From contig NZ_LPVV01000007.1 of assembly GCF_002362255.1 (NCBI RefSeq), positions 36,464 through 100,463 on the forward strand: a stretch of DNA of 64,000 nucleotides, given 5' to 3'. The stretch comes from Microbacterium sp. SZ1 (GTDB taxonomy: Bacteria; Actinomycetota; Actinomycetes; Actinomycetales; Microbacteriaceae). Made by a program: the position numbers and the translations under genes. Under the pieces are notes generated by a model. That model was not told the origin of the DNA. It did no database searches and was given only the letters and a program-made list of their open reading frames with translations. Below, piece after piece: positions 16,081 through 24,672 of the stretch (positions are counted from its first letter, which is position 1; each line of letters starts with the position of its first letter).

Positions 16081-18519
16081 GTGACCGTCACCCGACGATT
16101 CCTCCACGACGGATGGACCGCGCACGCCGAGCACGGTCCGGTTCCGGACGACATCCTGGACGCCGGCGCTGTGCGCGCCGAGGTGCCGGGGAGCATCCAC
16201 ACCGACCTCCTCCGGGCGGGGCTCATCCCCGACCCGTATCTCGATGAGAACGAGAAGACGCAGTCATGGATCGGGCTCACAGACTGGACGTACCGCATGT
16301 CGTTCGAATGGTCGCCGTCGTCTGACGACCGTCATGAACTCGTCTTCGCAGGCCTCGACACAGTCGCCTCGATCCGCCTCAACGGTGAGGAGATCGCGAC
16401 CGTCCAGAACATGCACCGCACCCATCGCATCGACGTGATGTCGACCCTGCGCGACGGCGAGAACGAACTCGAGATCGCGTTCCGGTCGCCGATCCGCGCT
16501 GCGGACGCGGCGAGCCTTGAACTCGGCGCCCGCCCGCACGCCAACCACCATCCCTACAACGCGATCAGGAAGATGGCCTGCAGCTTCGGCTGGGACTGGG
16601 GCATCGACACCACGACGTCCGGGATCTGGCGCCCCGTCGCGCTGGAGAGCTGGTCGGGCCCCAGATTGCGCGACGCCGTGATTTTCGGGGACCTCATCGG
16701 GGGATCTCCGCGCGTTCGCGCCAGCGCGTCCGTCGACGGTGCGGCCGATGGCACCCCTGCGCGTCTGTCCGTCGCCGGAACAGTCCTGGACGGAGAGGTG
16801 CGCGACGGTGTCCTCTGTCTCGACGGCGACGTCCCCGCGGCGCGACTCTGGTGGCCGCGCGGACACGGCGACCAGCCGCTCTACGATGCGACGCTCGAGC
16901 TCCTCGGCCCGGACGGCGCCGTGGACCGACACGATCGCCGGATCGGATTCCGTTCGGTCGAGACGCGACTGGGAGCGGATGCGGCAGGTGTCGGGTTCAC
17001 GGTCTTCGTCAACGACAAGCCCGTCGAGATCCGGGGCGCGAACTGGATCCCCGATGACGCGTTCCCCCACCGGGTCGACCGCCAGCGCTACGCGGCACGC
17101 CTCGAACAGGCGGAGTTCGCCGGACTCAACCTCATCCGCGTCTGGGGTGGTGGCATCTACGAATCCGACGACTTCTTCGCCGAGTGCGACGAGCGCGGCC
17201 TCCTGACATGGCAGGACTTCCTCTTCGCCTGCGCCGCGTACGCCGAGGAGGACCCGCTGCGCTCCGAGATCGAGCTCGAGGCGAAGGATGCCGTGACGCG
17301 GCTCGCATCTCACCCCTCGCTCATCATCCTCAACGGCAACAACGAGAACATCTGGGGCCGTCAGGATTGGAACTGGGAAGGGCGCCTCGACGGACGGACC
17401 TGGGGTGCGGGCTACTATTACGATCTGCTGCCGGCCCTCGTCGGGGAGATCGCGCCGCACATCGCCTACACGCCCGGGAGCCCGTTCAGCCCAGACCCGG
17501 AAGAGCGGCAGAACGCGGCGGACCGCGGCACCATGCACGTGTGGGACGTCTGGAACGAGAAGGACTGGACGCACTACCGAGCCCACCGCCCGCGTTTCGT
17601 CTCGGAGTTCGGCTGGCAGGGGCCGCCGACCTGGAGCACGCTCACTCGCGCGGTCGGAGACGATCCGCTGACTCCGGAGTCGCCCGGCATGGTCGTGCAC
17701 CAGAAGGCCATCAAGGGCAACGACAAACTCACGGACGGACTCGTCGCGCACCTCCCGTTGCCGAACGACATGAACGACTGGCACTGGGCGATGTCGCTGA
17801 ACCAGGCTGTCGCCGTGCGGACGGCCATCGAATGGTGGCGTTCGCTCGCCCCGCACTGCACCGGCACGATCACCTGGCAGCTCAACGACTGCTGGCCGGT
17901 CACGTCATGGGCGGCCGTGGACGGGGACGGCCGGCGGAAGCCGCTGCTCTACGCGCTCCGCGCTGCCAACGCCGAGCGCCTCGTCACGATCCAGCCCTCG
18001 GACGACGGACTCGCTGTCGTCGTCCTGAATGACACGGACGAAGACTGGAGTGCGCACTTCACGATCGCGCGACGCGGATTCGACGGCGCGATGCTGGCGC
18101 AGGAGCCATGGAGCGTCGTCGTGCCGGCGCGCGGCGTCGAGCGCCGCGGCATCGGTGCGCAGGTGGTCACTCCTACCGACCCGGCGAGGGAGCTCATCCG
18201 CGTCACCTCCGCGACAGCCAGAAGCGACTGGTTCTTCGTGGAGCCTCGCGACTCCGCGCTGCCGGTCGCATCGGCGGGCGTCGTCGCCCGGCCGAGCGCG
18301 ACAGGATGGGCCGTGGAGATCACCGCGGAGACGATCATCCGCGACCTGACCCTGCTGGTCGACCGCATCCACCTTGAGGCGGAGACCGACGAGGCCCTCG
18401 TAACGCTTCTGCCCGGCGAGACCGCGGTCTTCACGGTCCGTGGTGCCGCGGAGGCGGAGCCCGCATCGTTCGCGGATCCGCTGGTGCTGCGCTCGACCAA
18501 CGATCTGCTCGCACGCTGA
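16081..18519 (+). CDS. GH2 beta-mannosidase
   Basis: This 812-residue cytoplasmic enzyme should hydrolyse terminal beta-D-mannose residues from imported oligosaccharides. It has the GH2 order of sugar-binding beta domain, immunoglobulin-like domain, TIM barrel and C-terminal beta domains. The 'FGWDWG' string is characteristic of beta-mannosidases. The acid/base is Glu422 in 'LNGNNEN' and the nucleophile is Glu509 in 'FVSEFGW'. GTG at 16081 is preferred because GAAAGG lies 6 bases upstream; an in-frame GTG at 16048 overlapping the permease stop is an alternative. The stop lies 2 bases before the next gene. No signal peptide is seen. Confidence 0.93.
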   Translation: MTVTRRFLHDGWTAHAEHGPVPDDILDAGAVRAEVPGSIHTDLLRAGLIPDPYLDENEKTQSWIGLTDWTYRMSFEWSPSSDDRHELVFAGLDTVASIRLNGEEIATVQNMHRTHRIDVMSTLRDGENELEIAFRSPIRAADAASLELGARPHANHHPYNAIRKMACSFGWDWGIDTTTSGIWRPVALESWSGPRLRDAVIFGDLIGGSPRVRASASVDGAADGTPARLSVAGTVLDGEVRDGVLCLDGDVPAARLWWPRGHGDQPLYDATLELLGPDGAVDRHDRRIGFRSVETRLGADAAGVGFTVFVNDKPVEIRGANWIPDDAFPHRVDRQRYAARLEQAEFAGLNLIRVWGGGIYESDDFFAECDERGLLTWQDFLFACAAYAEEDPLRSEIELEAKDAVTRLASHPSLIILNGNNENIWGRQDWNWEGRLDGRTWGAGYYYDLLPALVGEIAPHIAYTPGSPFSPDPEERQNAADRGTMHVWDVWNEKDWTHYRAHRPRFVSEFGWQGPPTWSTLTRAVGDDPLTPESPGMVVHQKAIKGNDKLTDGLVAHLPLPNDMNDWHWAMSLNQAVAVRTAIEWWRSLAPHCTGTITWQLNDCWPVTSWAAVDGDGRRKPLLYALRAANAERLVTIQPSDDGLAVVVLNDTDEDWSAHFTIARRGFDGAMLAQEPWSVVVPARGVERRGIGAQVVTPTDPARELIRVTSATARSDWFFVEPRDSALPVASAGVVARPSATGWAVEITAETIIRDLTLLVDRIHLEAETDEALVTLLPGETAVFTVRGAAEAEPASFADPLVLRSTNDLLAR

Positions 18520-18521
18520 CG

Positions 18522-19760
18522 ATGGCGATCGACAAGGCTGAGGTCATCGTCACGAGCCCTGACCGGAACTTCGTGACGCTGAAGATCACGACGGCGGACG
18601 GGGTGACCGGGCTGGGAGATGCGACGCTGAACGGGCGTGAGCTCGCGGTCGTGGCGTATCTGACGGAGCATGTGTTGCCGCTGCTGATCGGTGCGGACGA
18701 GTCCCGCATCGAGGACACGTGGCAATTCCTGTATCGGGGGGCGTATTGGCGGCGTGGCCCGGTGACGATGGCGGCCATCGCCGCGGTCGACATGGCGCTG
18801 TGGGACATCAAGGGCAAGATCGCCGGGCTCCCGGTGTACCAGTTGCTCGGTGGCGCGTCGCGGAACGGGCTGATGGCGTACGGGCACGCGTCCGGGAAAG
18901 AGCTGCCAGAGCTGTTCGACTCGATCCGCGCGCACCAGGAACAGGGATACAAGGCGATCCGAGTGCAGACTGGCGTGCCGACGCTCAAGGCCATCTATGG
19001 CATCGCCGCTCAAGGTGCCGACGTGGGGGATGCCTCCGTGCGATACGACCACGAGCCGGCACGTCGGGGTGCGAAGCCGGTGGAGGAGGACTGGGACACC
19101 CGGGCGTATCTGAATCACCTGCCCGGGGTGTTCGAGGCGGTACGCAACGAGTTCGGGCCAGACATCCCGCTGCTGCATGACGGGCATCATCGGATGACGC
19201 CGATCCAGGCAGCGCGCCTGGGCAAGGACCTCGAGCCGTATGACCTGTTCTGGCTGGAGGACTGCACGCCGGCGGAGAACCAGGAGGCGCTGCGCCTGGT
19301 GCGTCAGCACACCACGACCCCGCTGGCGGTCGGGGAGATCTTCAACACGGTCTGGGACTTCAAGGACATCATCCGCGATCAGCTGATCGACTATGTTCGC
19401 GGCGCGGTCACCCACATGGGTGGGATCAGCGCGCTGAAGAAGACGCTCGACTATGCGGCGATGTATCAGATCAAGTCGGGCATGCACGGGCCGACCGACA
19501 TCTCCCCGGTGGGGATGGCGGCGGCGATGCACCTGGGCCTGTCGATCCACAACTTCGGCATCCAGGAGTACATGAAGCACGGCGCGAAGACGGATGAGGT
19601 GTTCCAGCAGTCGTTCACCTGGACCGACGGATACCTGCACCCCGGCGACAAACCGGGCCTGGGTGTCGACCTCGACGTAGACGAGGCGGGTAAGTACCCG
19701 TACGAGCAGGCCTACCTGCCGTACAACCGCCTGCTCGACGGCACGATCCACGACTGGTGA
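18522..19760 (+). CDS. ManD-type mannonate dehydratase (enolase superfamily)
   Basis: ManD enzymes dehydrate D-mannonate (some D-gluconate) to 2-keto-3-deoxygluconate with Mg2+. The 412-residue protein matches the ManD/RspA branch over its full length, with the capping domain '[12 protein letters not shown]' and '[13 protein letters not shown]'. The metal ligand and base pair are Asp220 and His222 ('HDGHHR'), and the barrel ends with 'HGPTDISPV'. Several family members have little activity, so turnover is inferred. It starts 2 bases after the mannosidase stop. Its codon use looks less GC-biased at third positions than its neighbours, hinting at a different history. It is the last gene of the operon. 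Confidence 0.88.
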   Translation: MAIDKAEVIVTSPDRNFVTLKITTADGVTGLGDATLNGRELAVVAYLTEHVLPLLIGADESRIEDTWQFLYRGAYWRRGPVTMAAIAAVDMALWDIKGKIAGLPVYQLLGGASRNGLMAYGHASGKELPELFDSIRAHQEQGYKAIRVQTGVPTLKAIYGIAAQGADVGDASVRYDHEPARRGAKPVEEDWDTRAYLNHLPGVFEAVRNEFGPDIPLLHDGHHRMTPIQAARLGKDLEPYDLFWLEDCTPAENQEALRLVRQHTTTPLAVGEIFNTVWDFKDIIRDQLIDYVRGAVTHMGGISALKKTLDYAAMYQIKSGMHGPTDISPVGMAAAMHLGLSIHNFGIQEYMKHGAKTDEVFQQSFTWTDGYLHPGDKPGLGVDLDVDEAGKYPYEQAYLPYNRLLDGTIHDW

Positions 19761-20025
19761 GATCGCCGAGCCGTTCCTGACTCGAGCTCGCTAAGACAGA
19801 TAAGGTCGGACTTTCCGTCTTGGCGCAGACAAGCGGTTTCAGCACACCGACGGTTCCGTCTCGTCCACTCGGCGAGGTCGAGCGAAGTATGCGACTTGCT
19901 TCATATTCGCGAAGCCGCTGAGGTTGGCTCTCGGCGTGGCCTGCTGCGCCTTCGCGGATTCTGATCGACGATGAGCCCGAACCTAGCCCGCTTCTAGTCA
20001 AGTCGCGCAGCTAAGCCGTGACCGA
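19761..20025. other. Intergenic region at the distal edge of the glycan locus
   Basis: No gene, terminator with T-run, or repeat of the tRNA-Ser 3' end was found. Composition is lower in GC than the flanks. The stretch ends where a truncated MerR-type sequence begins, so it looks like degraded junction DNA. Confidence 0.5.
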
Positions 20026-20307
20026 TTCAGGCGCGGCACCGCCGTTGTCCGCTCCTACGGCACCGCGGCGATCACCGAGGCACGGATCGTCGCCGCTCTG
20101 AGGTCGGGCGGGTACGGCATCCCGCTCGTGGCAGAGATTCTGGATCAGGTGCGCGTACACGGGCTCACCGCCGACGCACAGCGCGTGCTGACCGAGCGGC
20201 TGGCCGCGATCACACGTCGGAGTGTGGCTCTGCTCTCCGCCGCTTCAGCCCTGCACGCTCTGGTCGTCGCCGAGAATCGGAACGCCCCAGATCCGCGAGG
20301 CATCTGA
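20026..20307 (+). pseudogene. MerR-family regulator remnant, N-terminus lost
   Basis: An open frame without any start codon reads 'VVRSYGTAAITEARIVAALR' and later 'ERLAAITRRSVALLSAA', ending at TGA 20305. This matches the middle and C-terminal helices of a MerR-like regulator, from the second half of the DNA-binding domain through the dimerisation helix. The helix-turn-helix start is missing, and the upstream sequence shows no homologous segment in any frame. The last 63 bases overlap the end of the minus-strand gene at 20245. It is best read as a decaying gene truncated at the edge of the inserted locus. Confidence 0.65.
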
Positions 20308-20904
20308 GATGAGGCGGTCGATGCCGTCAGGAGTCTCGCGACGAAGGGGTGCGCCATCGCGCGTGACGGGTACCGGAATCGTGACCTGTTCCGCGCCATG
20401 CGACACGACGATGACGAGGGTCGGGTAGAGGAAGGCGCCCTCCTGGATACCGCCTCTCGTGACCCCCATGATCCGATCGCGGGGGACGCTGTAGGCGGTG
20501 AGCAGCCGTCCGCCGCCGCGAAACAGGCGGAACCCCGAGGGGTCGATCACGCCCGTGGGGCTCGACGTCAGCAGCCCTCGCGGCGCGGTGCCGAGCCCGA
20601 GCAGAGGGATCGCGCGTGAAAGGAACGCCGCGACGCCGTTGAGCGCGTACGAACCGAACACGCGCGCGTGCGGCTCACGCTCGTGAAGCGCCTTCCTCTG
20701 TCTGCGTTGCAGCCGCTGGATCCGACCGAGCACGATCCAGACGATGAGGCCGGCGAACACCACCCCCGCGCCGAACACGAGCGCGGTCGCGACGGGGGAC
20801 TCTCCGTTGATCAGTGGGCGCACAAGCGCAGCCCACACGAAGAAGGCAGCCAGCGCGGCGGCGATCACGACGACCAGCGGGTGTGCGGGCGGGTTCTTGC
20901 GCAC
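20245..20904 (-). CDS. Membrane protein of unknown function with PH-like domain
   Basis: Function is not recognised. The 219-residue protein has two hydrophobic helices at about residues 8-55, then a basic stretch and a beta-rich domain ('GFRLFRGGGRLLTAYSVPRDRIMGVTRGG') resembling bacterial PH-like membrane domains. The GTG at 20904 is chosen for the GGAG ribosome-binding site about 9 bases upstream; longer N-termini lack one. It is followed on the same strand by no other gene, and its 3' end overlaps the MerR remnant. Confidence 0.65.
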   Translation of the reverse strand: MRKNPPAHPLVVVIAAALAAFFVWAALVRPLINGESPVATALVFGAGVVFAGLIVWIVLGRIQRLQRRQRKALHEREPHARVFGSYALNGVAAFLSRAIPLLGLGTAPRGLLTSSPTGVIDPSGFRLFRGGGRLLTAYSVPRDRIMGVTRGGIQEGAFLYPTLVIVVSHGAEQVTIPVPVTRDGAPLRRETPDGIDRLISDASRIWGVPILGDDQSVQG

Positions 20905-20981
20905 GGGAAGTCTCTCCTTCAGGCAGGGGTCGGGGAGGGCGTCGTTCGAACACGGTTCGTCCGTGCCTCGGATGCGACACG

Positions 20982-21290
20982 TCAGCCCAGGAAGGCGGCC
21001 GCAGGCAACAGCTGCACCACGCCGAGCACGACTCCGACGATCGGCCACGCATACCCGCCGCGATCCGCCCGAGCGAGCACGATACCGATGATGCCGAGGA
21101 CGAGGGCGACAGCTCCGAAGAACACCGCGATCGGCAGCGTGACGAACAGCAGCCAGCCGTAGTTCGGATCGATCGTGGAGGCGAGAACGAAAACGATCGC
21201 CGTCGGCACGATCCCGACGAGGGCCACGACCGTGGCCGCGATACCGCAGCCGAGAGCCCGGCGCCGGCGCGGTGGGGGAAGACCTGTCAC
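20982..21290 (-). CDS. Small DUF4190-like membrane protein
   Basis: The 102-residue protein has three hydrophobic helices and little else; the pattern 'GAVALVLGIIGIVLARADRGG' then 'AWPIVGVVLGVVQL' resembles DUF4190-type actinobacterial proteins. Function is unknown. It starts with GTG at 21290 with a weak ribosome-binding site. It lies 77 bases upstream of the PH-like membrane gene on the same strand, and the two may be co-transcribed. Confidence 0.6.
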   Translation of the reverse strand: MTGLPPPRRRRALGCGIAATVVALVGIVPTAIVFVLASTIDPNYGWLLFVTLPIAVFFGAVALVLGIIGIVLARADRGGYAWPIVGVVLGVVQLLPAAAFLG

Positions 21291-21421
21291 GCGGACGAGT
21301 TTATCGATCGGCGTCGGAGGGGCGTCGAGCGCGGCCTGACGCGCCCATCGCTCGCCGAGTTTGCGTCGTCCGCGCGACAGCGAGAGGATGCCCCGGGACC
21401 CACACGGAGATGAGGCACATC

Positions 21422-21724
21422 ATGCACGCGATCCTCGAGTACACCTACGTCGACGACTACCTCGACCGCCGCGACGCCCTGCGCGCGGCACACCTGGAGA
21501 AGGCGTGGGCGGCCGTCGACAACGGGGACCTGCTGCTCGGCGGAGCGGTCGGAGACGGCCCGTACACCGCGCTGCTGATCTTCACGGGGGAGGACCCGCT
21601 GCGCGCTGCCCGCGCATTCGCCGAGGCCGACCCCTATGTCACCGGCGGCCTCGTCCTGGCGTGGGAGGCGCGACCCTGGACGACGGTCGTCGGGAACGGC
21701 GCGGCGACGCCCGTGCGCCCCTGA
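21422..21724 (+). CDS. YciI-family protein
   Basis: The 100-residue protein starts 'MHAILEYTYVDDYLDRRDALR'. It has the ferredoxin-like YciI fold pattern with the conserved 'RAAHLEKAW' and 'GGAVGDGP' segments and 'FAEADPYVTGGLV' near the end. YciI proteins are small, probably catalytic or binding, with no general assigned substrate. The ATG at 21422 is preferred for the GAGG 6 bases upstream; an in-frame ATG at 21410 is possible. It appears monocistronic. Confidence 0.85.
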   Translation: MHAILEYTYVDDYLDRRDALRAAHLEKAWAAVDNGDLLLGGAVGDGPYTALLIFTGEDPLRAARAFAEADPYVTGGLVLAWEARPWTTVVGNGAATPVRP

Positions 21725-21784
21725 GGTGCGGCCGCTGCACCCTCGTGCGGCACAGCGCGCCCGCTCCGGTGAGCGTGCGACGAA

Positions 21785-22138
21785 TCACTCGTCCGTCGAG
21801 TCGATGAGCTCGAGCAGCTTGCGCAGCTCGTCTCTGATCTCGGTGTGGTCGTACTGCCCGGCGCGGCTCTCGCCCGAGATCACCCCCGAGCGATGCACGG
21901 AGCGGAAATCGCCGAACGGGAAGGTGTATGCCTTCTTCGTCTCGGAGTCCTCGCCTCTGTCTACCCCGAGATGCCAGTGCGAGAACTCCGTCCACCCGTG
22001 TTCTTCGATGAATCGGTTCTCGTCGTCGGCGCCGGGCGCCGCCTCCGACCAATCGTCGCGTTCGTCTCTGACGACCTTTCCTGCTCGTACGAGGGAGCGC
22101 GCGTGCTTCAGGGCTGGGCGATTCAGTTCGATGACCAT
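21785..22138 (-). CDS. Conserved hypothetical protein (117 aa)
   Basis: Function is not recognised. The acidic, soluble protein begins 'MVIELNRPALKHARSLVRAG' and contains Trp-rich central strings ('DDWSE', 'HGWTEFSHWHLGVD'), then 'YTFPFGDFRSVHRSGVI' and 'ESRAGQYDH'. I recall similar proteins being widespread in Actinobacteria and Proteobacteria without an assigned role. No signal peptide or membrane segment is visible. It is convergent with the YciI gene and divergent from the dehydrogenase gene at 22253. Confidence 0.7.
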   Translation of the reverse strand: MVIELNRPALKHARSLVRAGKVVRDERDDWSEAAPGADDENRFIEEHGWTEFSHWHLGVDRGEDSETKKAYTFPFGDFRSVHRSGVISGESRAGQYDHTEIRDELRKLLELIDSTDE

Positions 22139-22252
22139 GCCGGAACGGTAGATCCTCGGGGGCCGGGCGTCGGAGCCCCTTGACGAGCCTGCATCGACCT
22201 CTCGCATCTCGGCGGCCTGGGCCGACGGCGGATGGTGTGAGACCCTGCGGGG

Positions 22253-23167
22253 ATGGATGAAGCACCACCCACCGGATCCCCGCTCATCATCGGCGTCATC
22301 GGGCTCGGACGCATGGGCGCGCCGGTCGCGCGGGCGTTGGCGGCGGAATTCGCGGTCGGCGGGTTCGATATCGATCACGCGCGCGGCGCGTCCGTTCCCG
22401 GTATACGGAGCTTCGGCACCGCCAGGGACCTGGCCGCGGCGAGTGAGGTGCTCGTGACCGTTCTGCCGGGTCCGGCCGAGCTGCGGGAGGTCATGTCCGA
22501 GGCTCTTCCCGCGCTTCCGGCCGGCGCGCTCTGGCTGGATCTCACCTCGGGTGATCCACTCGTCACTCGGGCTCTCGCGGCACAGGCGCACGACGGCTCG
22601 ATCGATGTCGTGTCGGCTCCGATGGGCGGCTCCGTCGCCGAGGCCGAACGAGCCGCGCTCATCTTCTACCTCAGCGGCGCGGAATCCGCCGTGGAGCGTG
22701 CGGTGTCCGTCCTGCGACCGCTGTCCCGTCCGGACGGACTGCGGCGGGCGGGGTCGCGCCCCGAGGACGCGCAGATCGCGAAGCTGCTCGCGAACGGGCT
22801 CTGGTTCGCCCACGCCCTGGCTGCGGCGGAGGCGTTGCTCATCGGCCAGGGGCTGGGGATGCAGCCGTCGGACCTCCATCGACTCCTGCGCGACAGCGCC
22901 GGCGGCAGCCGATTCCTCGACGACCATGCGGAGCGGCTCCTGGAGGGCGACTACCTCACGACGTTCGGACTCGACCGAGTCGTCGACGAGCTCGACACCG
23001 TCGCCGCCATGGGTCGCGCCGCCGGTACGCCGACCCCGGTGCTCGATGCATCGGGCGCCGCGCACCGCGCCGCGCTGGAGCGGTACGGCCCGGAACTCGG
23101 AGAACTGCTCGCGGCGAGGATGCTGGAGGAGGATGCCGGACGCACGCTGCGGCGTGAGCAGGGTTGA
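22253..23167 (+). CDS. NAD(P)-dependent beta-hydroxyacid dehydrogenase family protein
   Basis: The 304-residue protein belongs to the 6-phosphogluconate/3-hydroxyisobutyrate dehydrogenase family. It has an N-terminal Rossmann motif 'IGVIGLGRMGAPVARAL' with Asp at the end of strand 2 ('GGFDID'), which suggests NAD preference. The substrate-binding 'GGSVAEAERA' loop is present, and the conserved catalytic Lys lies in 'AKLLANGLWF'. The C-terminal all-helical domain follows. The substrate is not identifiable; imine reductases of the same fold are an alternative. It appears to be a single gene. Confidence 0.85.
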   Translation: MDEAPPTGSPLIIGVIGLGRMGAPVARALAAEFAVGGFDIDHARGASVPGIRSFGTARDLAAASEVLVTVLPGPAELREVMSEALPALPAGALWLDLTSGDPLVTRALAAQAHDGSIDVVSAPMGGSVAEAERAALIFYLSGAESAVERAVSVLRPLSRPDGLRRAGSRPEDAQIAKLLANGLWFAHALAAAEALLIGQGLGMQPSDLHRLLRDSAGGSRFLDDHAERLLEGDYLTTFGLDRVVDELDTVAAMGRAAGTPTPVLDASGAAHRAALERYGPELGELLAARMLEEDAGRTLRREQG

Positions 23168-23206
23168 CCGACCCCGCTCGCGGTCGGGCTGGGCGTGCAC
23201 GATCCG

Positions 23207-23235
23207 GGCGGGGCCGGTGGCTGCCGGCCCCCGCC
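23207..23235 (+). terminator. GC-rich hairpin after the dehydrogenase gene
   Basis: GGCGGGGCCGG pairs with CCGGCCCCCGCC (one bulged C) around a 6-nt loop, 40 bases after the stop at 23167 and before the TACAAT -10-like box (23247-23252) of nhaA. There is no T-run. Confidence 0.4.
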
Positions 23236-23332
23236 GACCCGGCAGGTACAATGGGAAGCGGAGTGTCGGGAAGCCTGGTCGACGGATCCGTCGCCGACCC
23301 TGGACGACGGAGATCGACCAGAGGAGACCTTC

Positions 23333-24592
23333 TTGCGTATACCGACCCGCATCACGAACGCCCGAGCGCGGACCCGGCGGTGGGTCACAGCCGAGACGAC
23401 GAGCGGCGTCATCCTGATGGTCGCCGCGGCCGTCGCCCTGCTGTGGGCGAACTCGCCGTGGCGGGAGGGCTACCAGGCGCTCTCCGAGATCACGATCGGT
23501 CCGGCCGCGCTGCACCTCGACCTGAGCCTGGCGACCTGGGCGGCCGACGGCCTGCTCGCTGTCTTCTTCTTCGTGGTCGGCGTCGAGCTCAAGCACGAGA
23601 TCGTCGCGGGAAGCCTCCGCAACATCAAGACCGCCGCTGTGCCCGTGCTGGCGGCGGTGGGTGGCATGGTGATGCCGGCCCTCATCTTCATCGCGATCGT
23701 GTCGTTCGCCGGCGACCGGACCGCCGCGCACGGCTGGGCGATCCCCACCGCGACCGACATCGCGTTCGCCCTCGCCGTGCTGGCGATCTTCGGCCGCGGC
23801 CTGCCCCGCGCGCTGCGGACCTTCCTGCTCACGCTCGCCGTGGTCGATGACCTGCTCGCGATCGTCGTGATCGCGGTGTTCTACACCGGGGACATCAACC
23901 TGGTCTCGCTGCTGATCTCGCTCGCCTGCGTCGCGGTGTTCGCGCTGCTGACGCGGATGCGCAGGACCCGGTGGTGGCTGCTCGCTCCGGTCGCTCTCGC
24001 GGCGTGGGTGTTCATGCACGAGTCCGGCGTGCATGCCACCATCGCGGGCGTGCTGCTCGGCCTCACGGTGCCGGCGCTCCGCATGCACGGCGAGACCGAA
24101 TCGCGGACCCATCGCTTCGACGATGCGATCCGCCCGTTCTCGTCGGGTGTCGCGCTGCCGATCTTCGCGTTCTTCGCCGCGGGGGTCACGCTCGTGGGCG
24201 GTGACGCGGCATCCGTGTTCCTGCAGCCGGTCGTCTTCGCGATCGTCGCCGGTCTCGTGATCGGCAAGGTGGTCGGCGTGCTCGGGGTCACGGCCCTCGT
24301 CACCCGGTTCACGCCCCTGCGGCTGCCCGATGCGATCGGCATCCGCGACCTGCTGCCGGTCGGTCTGCTCACCGGCATCGGCTTCACCGTCTCGCTGCTG
24401 ATCGCCGAGCTGTCGTTCCCCGACACCGAGCACACCGACGGCGCGAAGATCGCCGTGCTCCTCGGCACCGTCATCGCCGCGGTGCTCGCCGCGGCGCTGC
24501 TGCGGTGGGATGCCAGGGCGGCGCGTCACACCGATATGAACGAGGACGGCGTGGTCGACGTCGACACCGCCCGCATCGGCGACGACGACTGA
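23333..24592 (+). CDS. nhaA: Na+/H+ antiporter NhaA
   Basis: NhaA exchanges Na+ (or Li+) for protons to control pH and sodium. The 419-residue protein has about twelve hydrophobic helices. The functional motifs are 'ATDIAFALAVLAIFG' and the two adjacent aspartates in 'VVDDLLAIVVIAVFYTGDI' that bind the ion. The TTG at 23333 is chosen because GAGGAG lies exactly 6 bases upstream and the family homology begins just after; upstream in-frame ATG codons lack a site. A TACAAT -10-like box at 23247 suggests a leader of about 75 nt. A bidirectional hairpin follows the stop. Confidence 0.95.
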   Translation: MRIPTRITNARARTRRWVTAETTSGVILMVAAAVALLWANSPWREGYQALSEITIGPAALHLDLSLATWAADGLLAVFFFVVGVELKHEIVAGSLRNIKTAAVPVLAAVGGMVMPALIFIAIVSFAGDRTAAHGWAIPTATDIAFALAVLAIFGRGLPRALRTFLLTLAVVDDLLAIVVIAVFYTGDINLVSLLISLACVAVFALLTRMRRTRWWLLAPVALAAWVFMHESGVHATIAGVLLGLTVPALRMHGETESRTHRFDDAIRPFSSGVALPIFAFFAAGVTLVGGDAASVFLQPVVFAIVAGLVIGKVVGVLGVTALVTRFTPLRLPDAIGIRDLLPVGLLTGIGFTVSLLIAELSFPDTEHTDGAKIAVLLGTVIAAVLAAALLRWDARAARHTDMNEDGVVDVDTARIGDDD

Positions 24593-24618
24593 GAGATCGG
24601 GCGTTCTGAGACGAAGAC

Positions 24619-24651
24619 GCGGGCAGGGCGCCCCGAGGATGCCCTGCCCGC
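24619..24651. terminator. Bidirectional terminator between nhaA and aztD
   Basis: An 11-bp perfect stem (GCGGGCAGGGC / GCCCTGCCCGC, 11-nt loop) lies between the convergent stops at 24592 and 24673. Confidence 0.7.
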
Positions 24652-24672
24652 TTGGTTCGCGGATGCCGTCGA

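Noticed and set aside
17590..17615. CGTTTCGTCTCGGAGTTC as another copy of the palindromic repeat
   Set aside because: Only the first 12 bases match; the rest encodes the conserved nucleophile motif of the beta-mannosidase.
9439..20307. Integrative element with duplicated tRNA-Ser attachment site
   Set aside because: No repeat of the tRNA 3' end, integrase or excisionase was found; an insertion is suspected only from composition and the MerR remnant.
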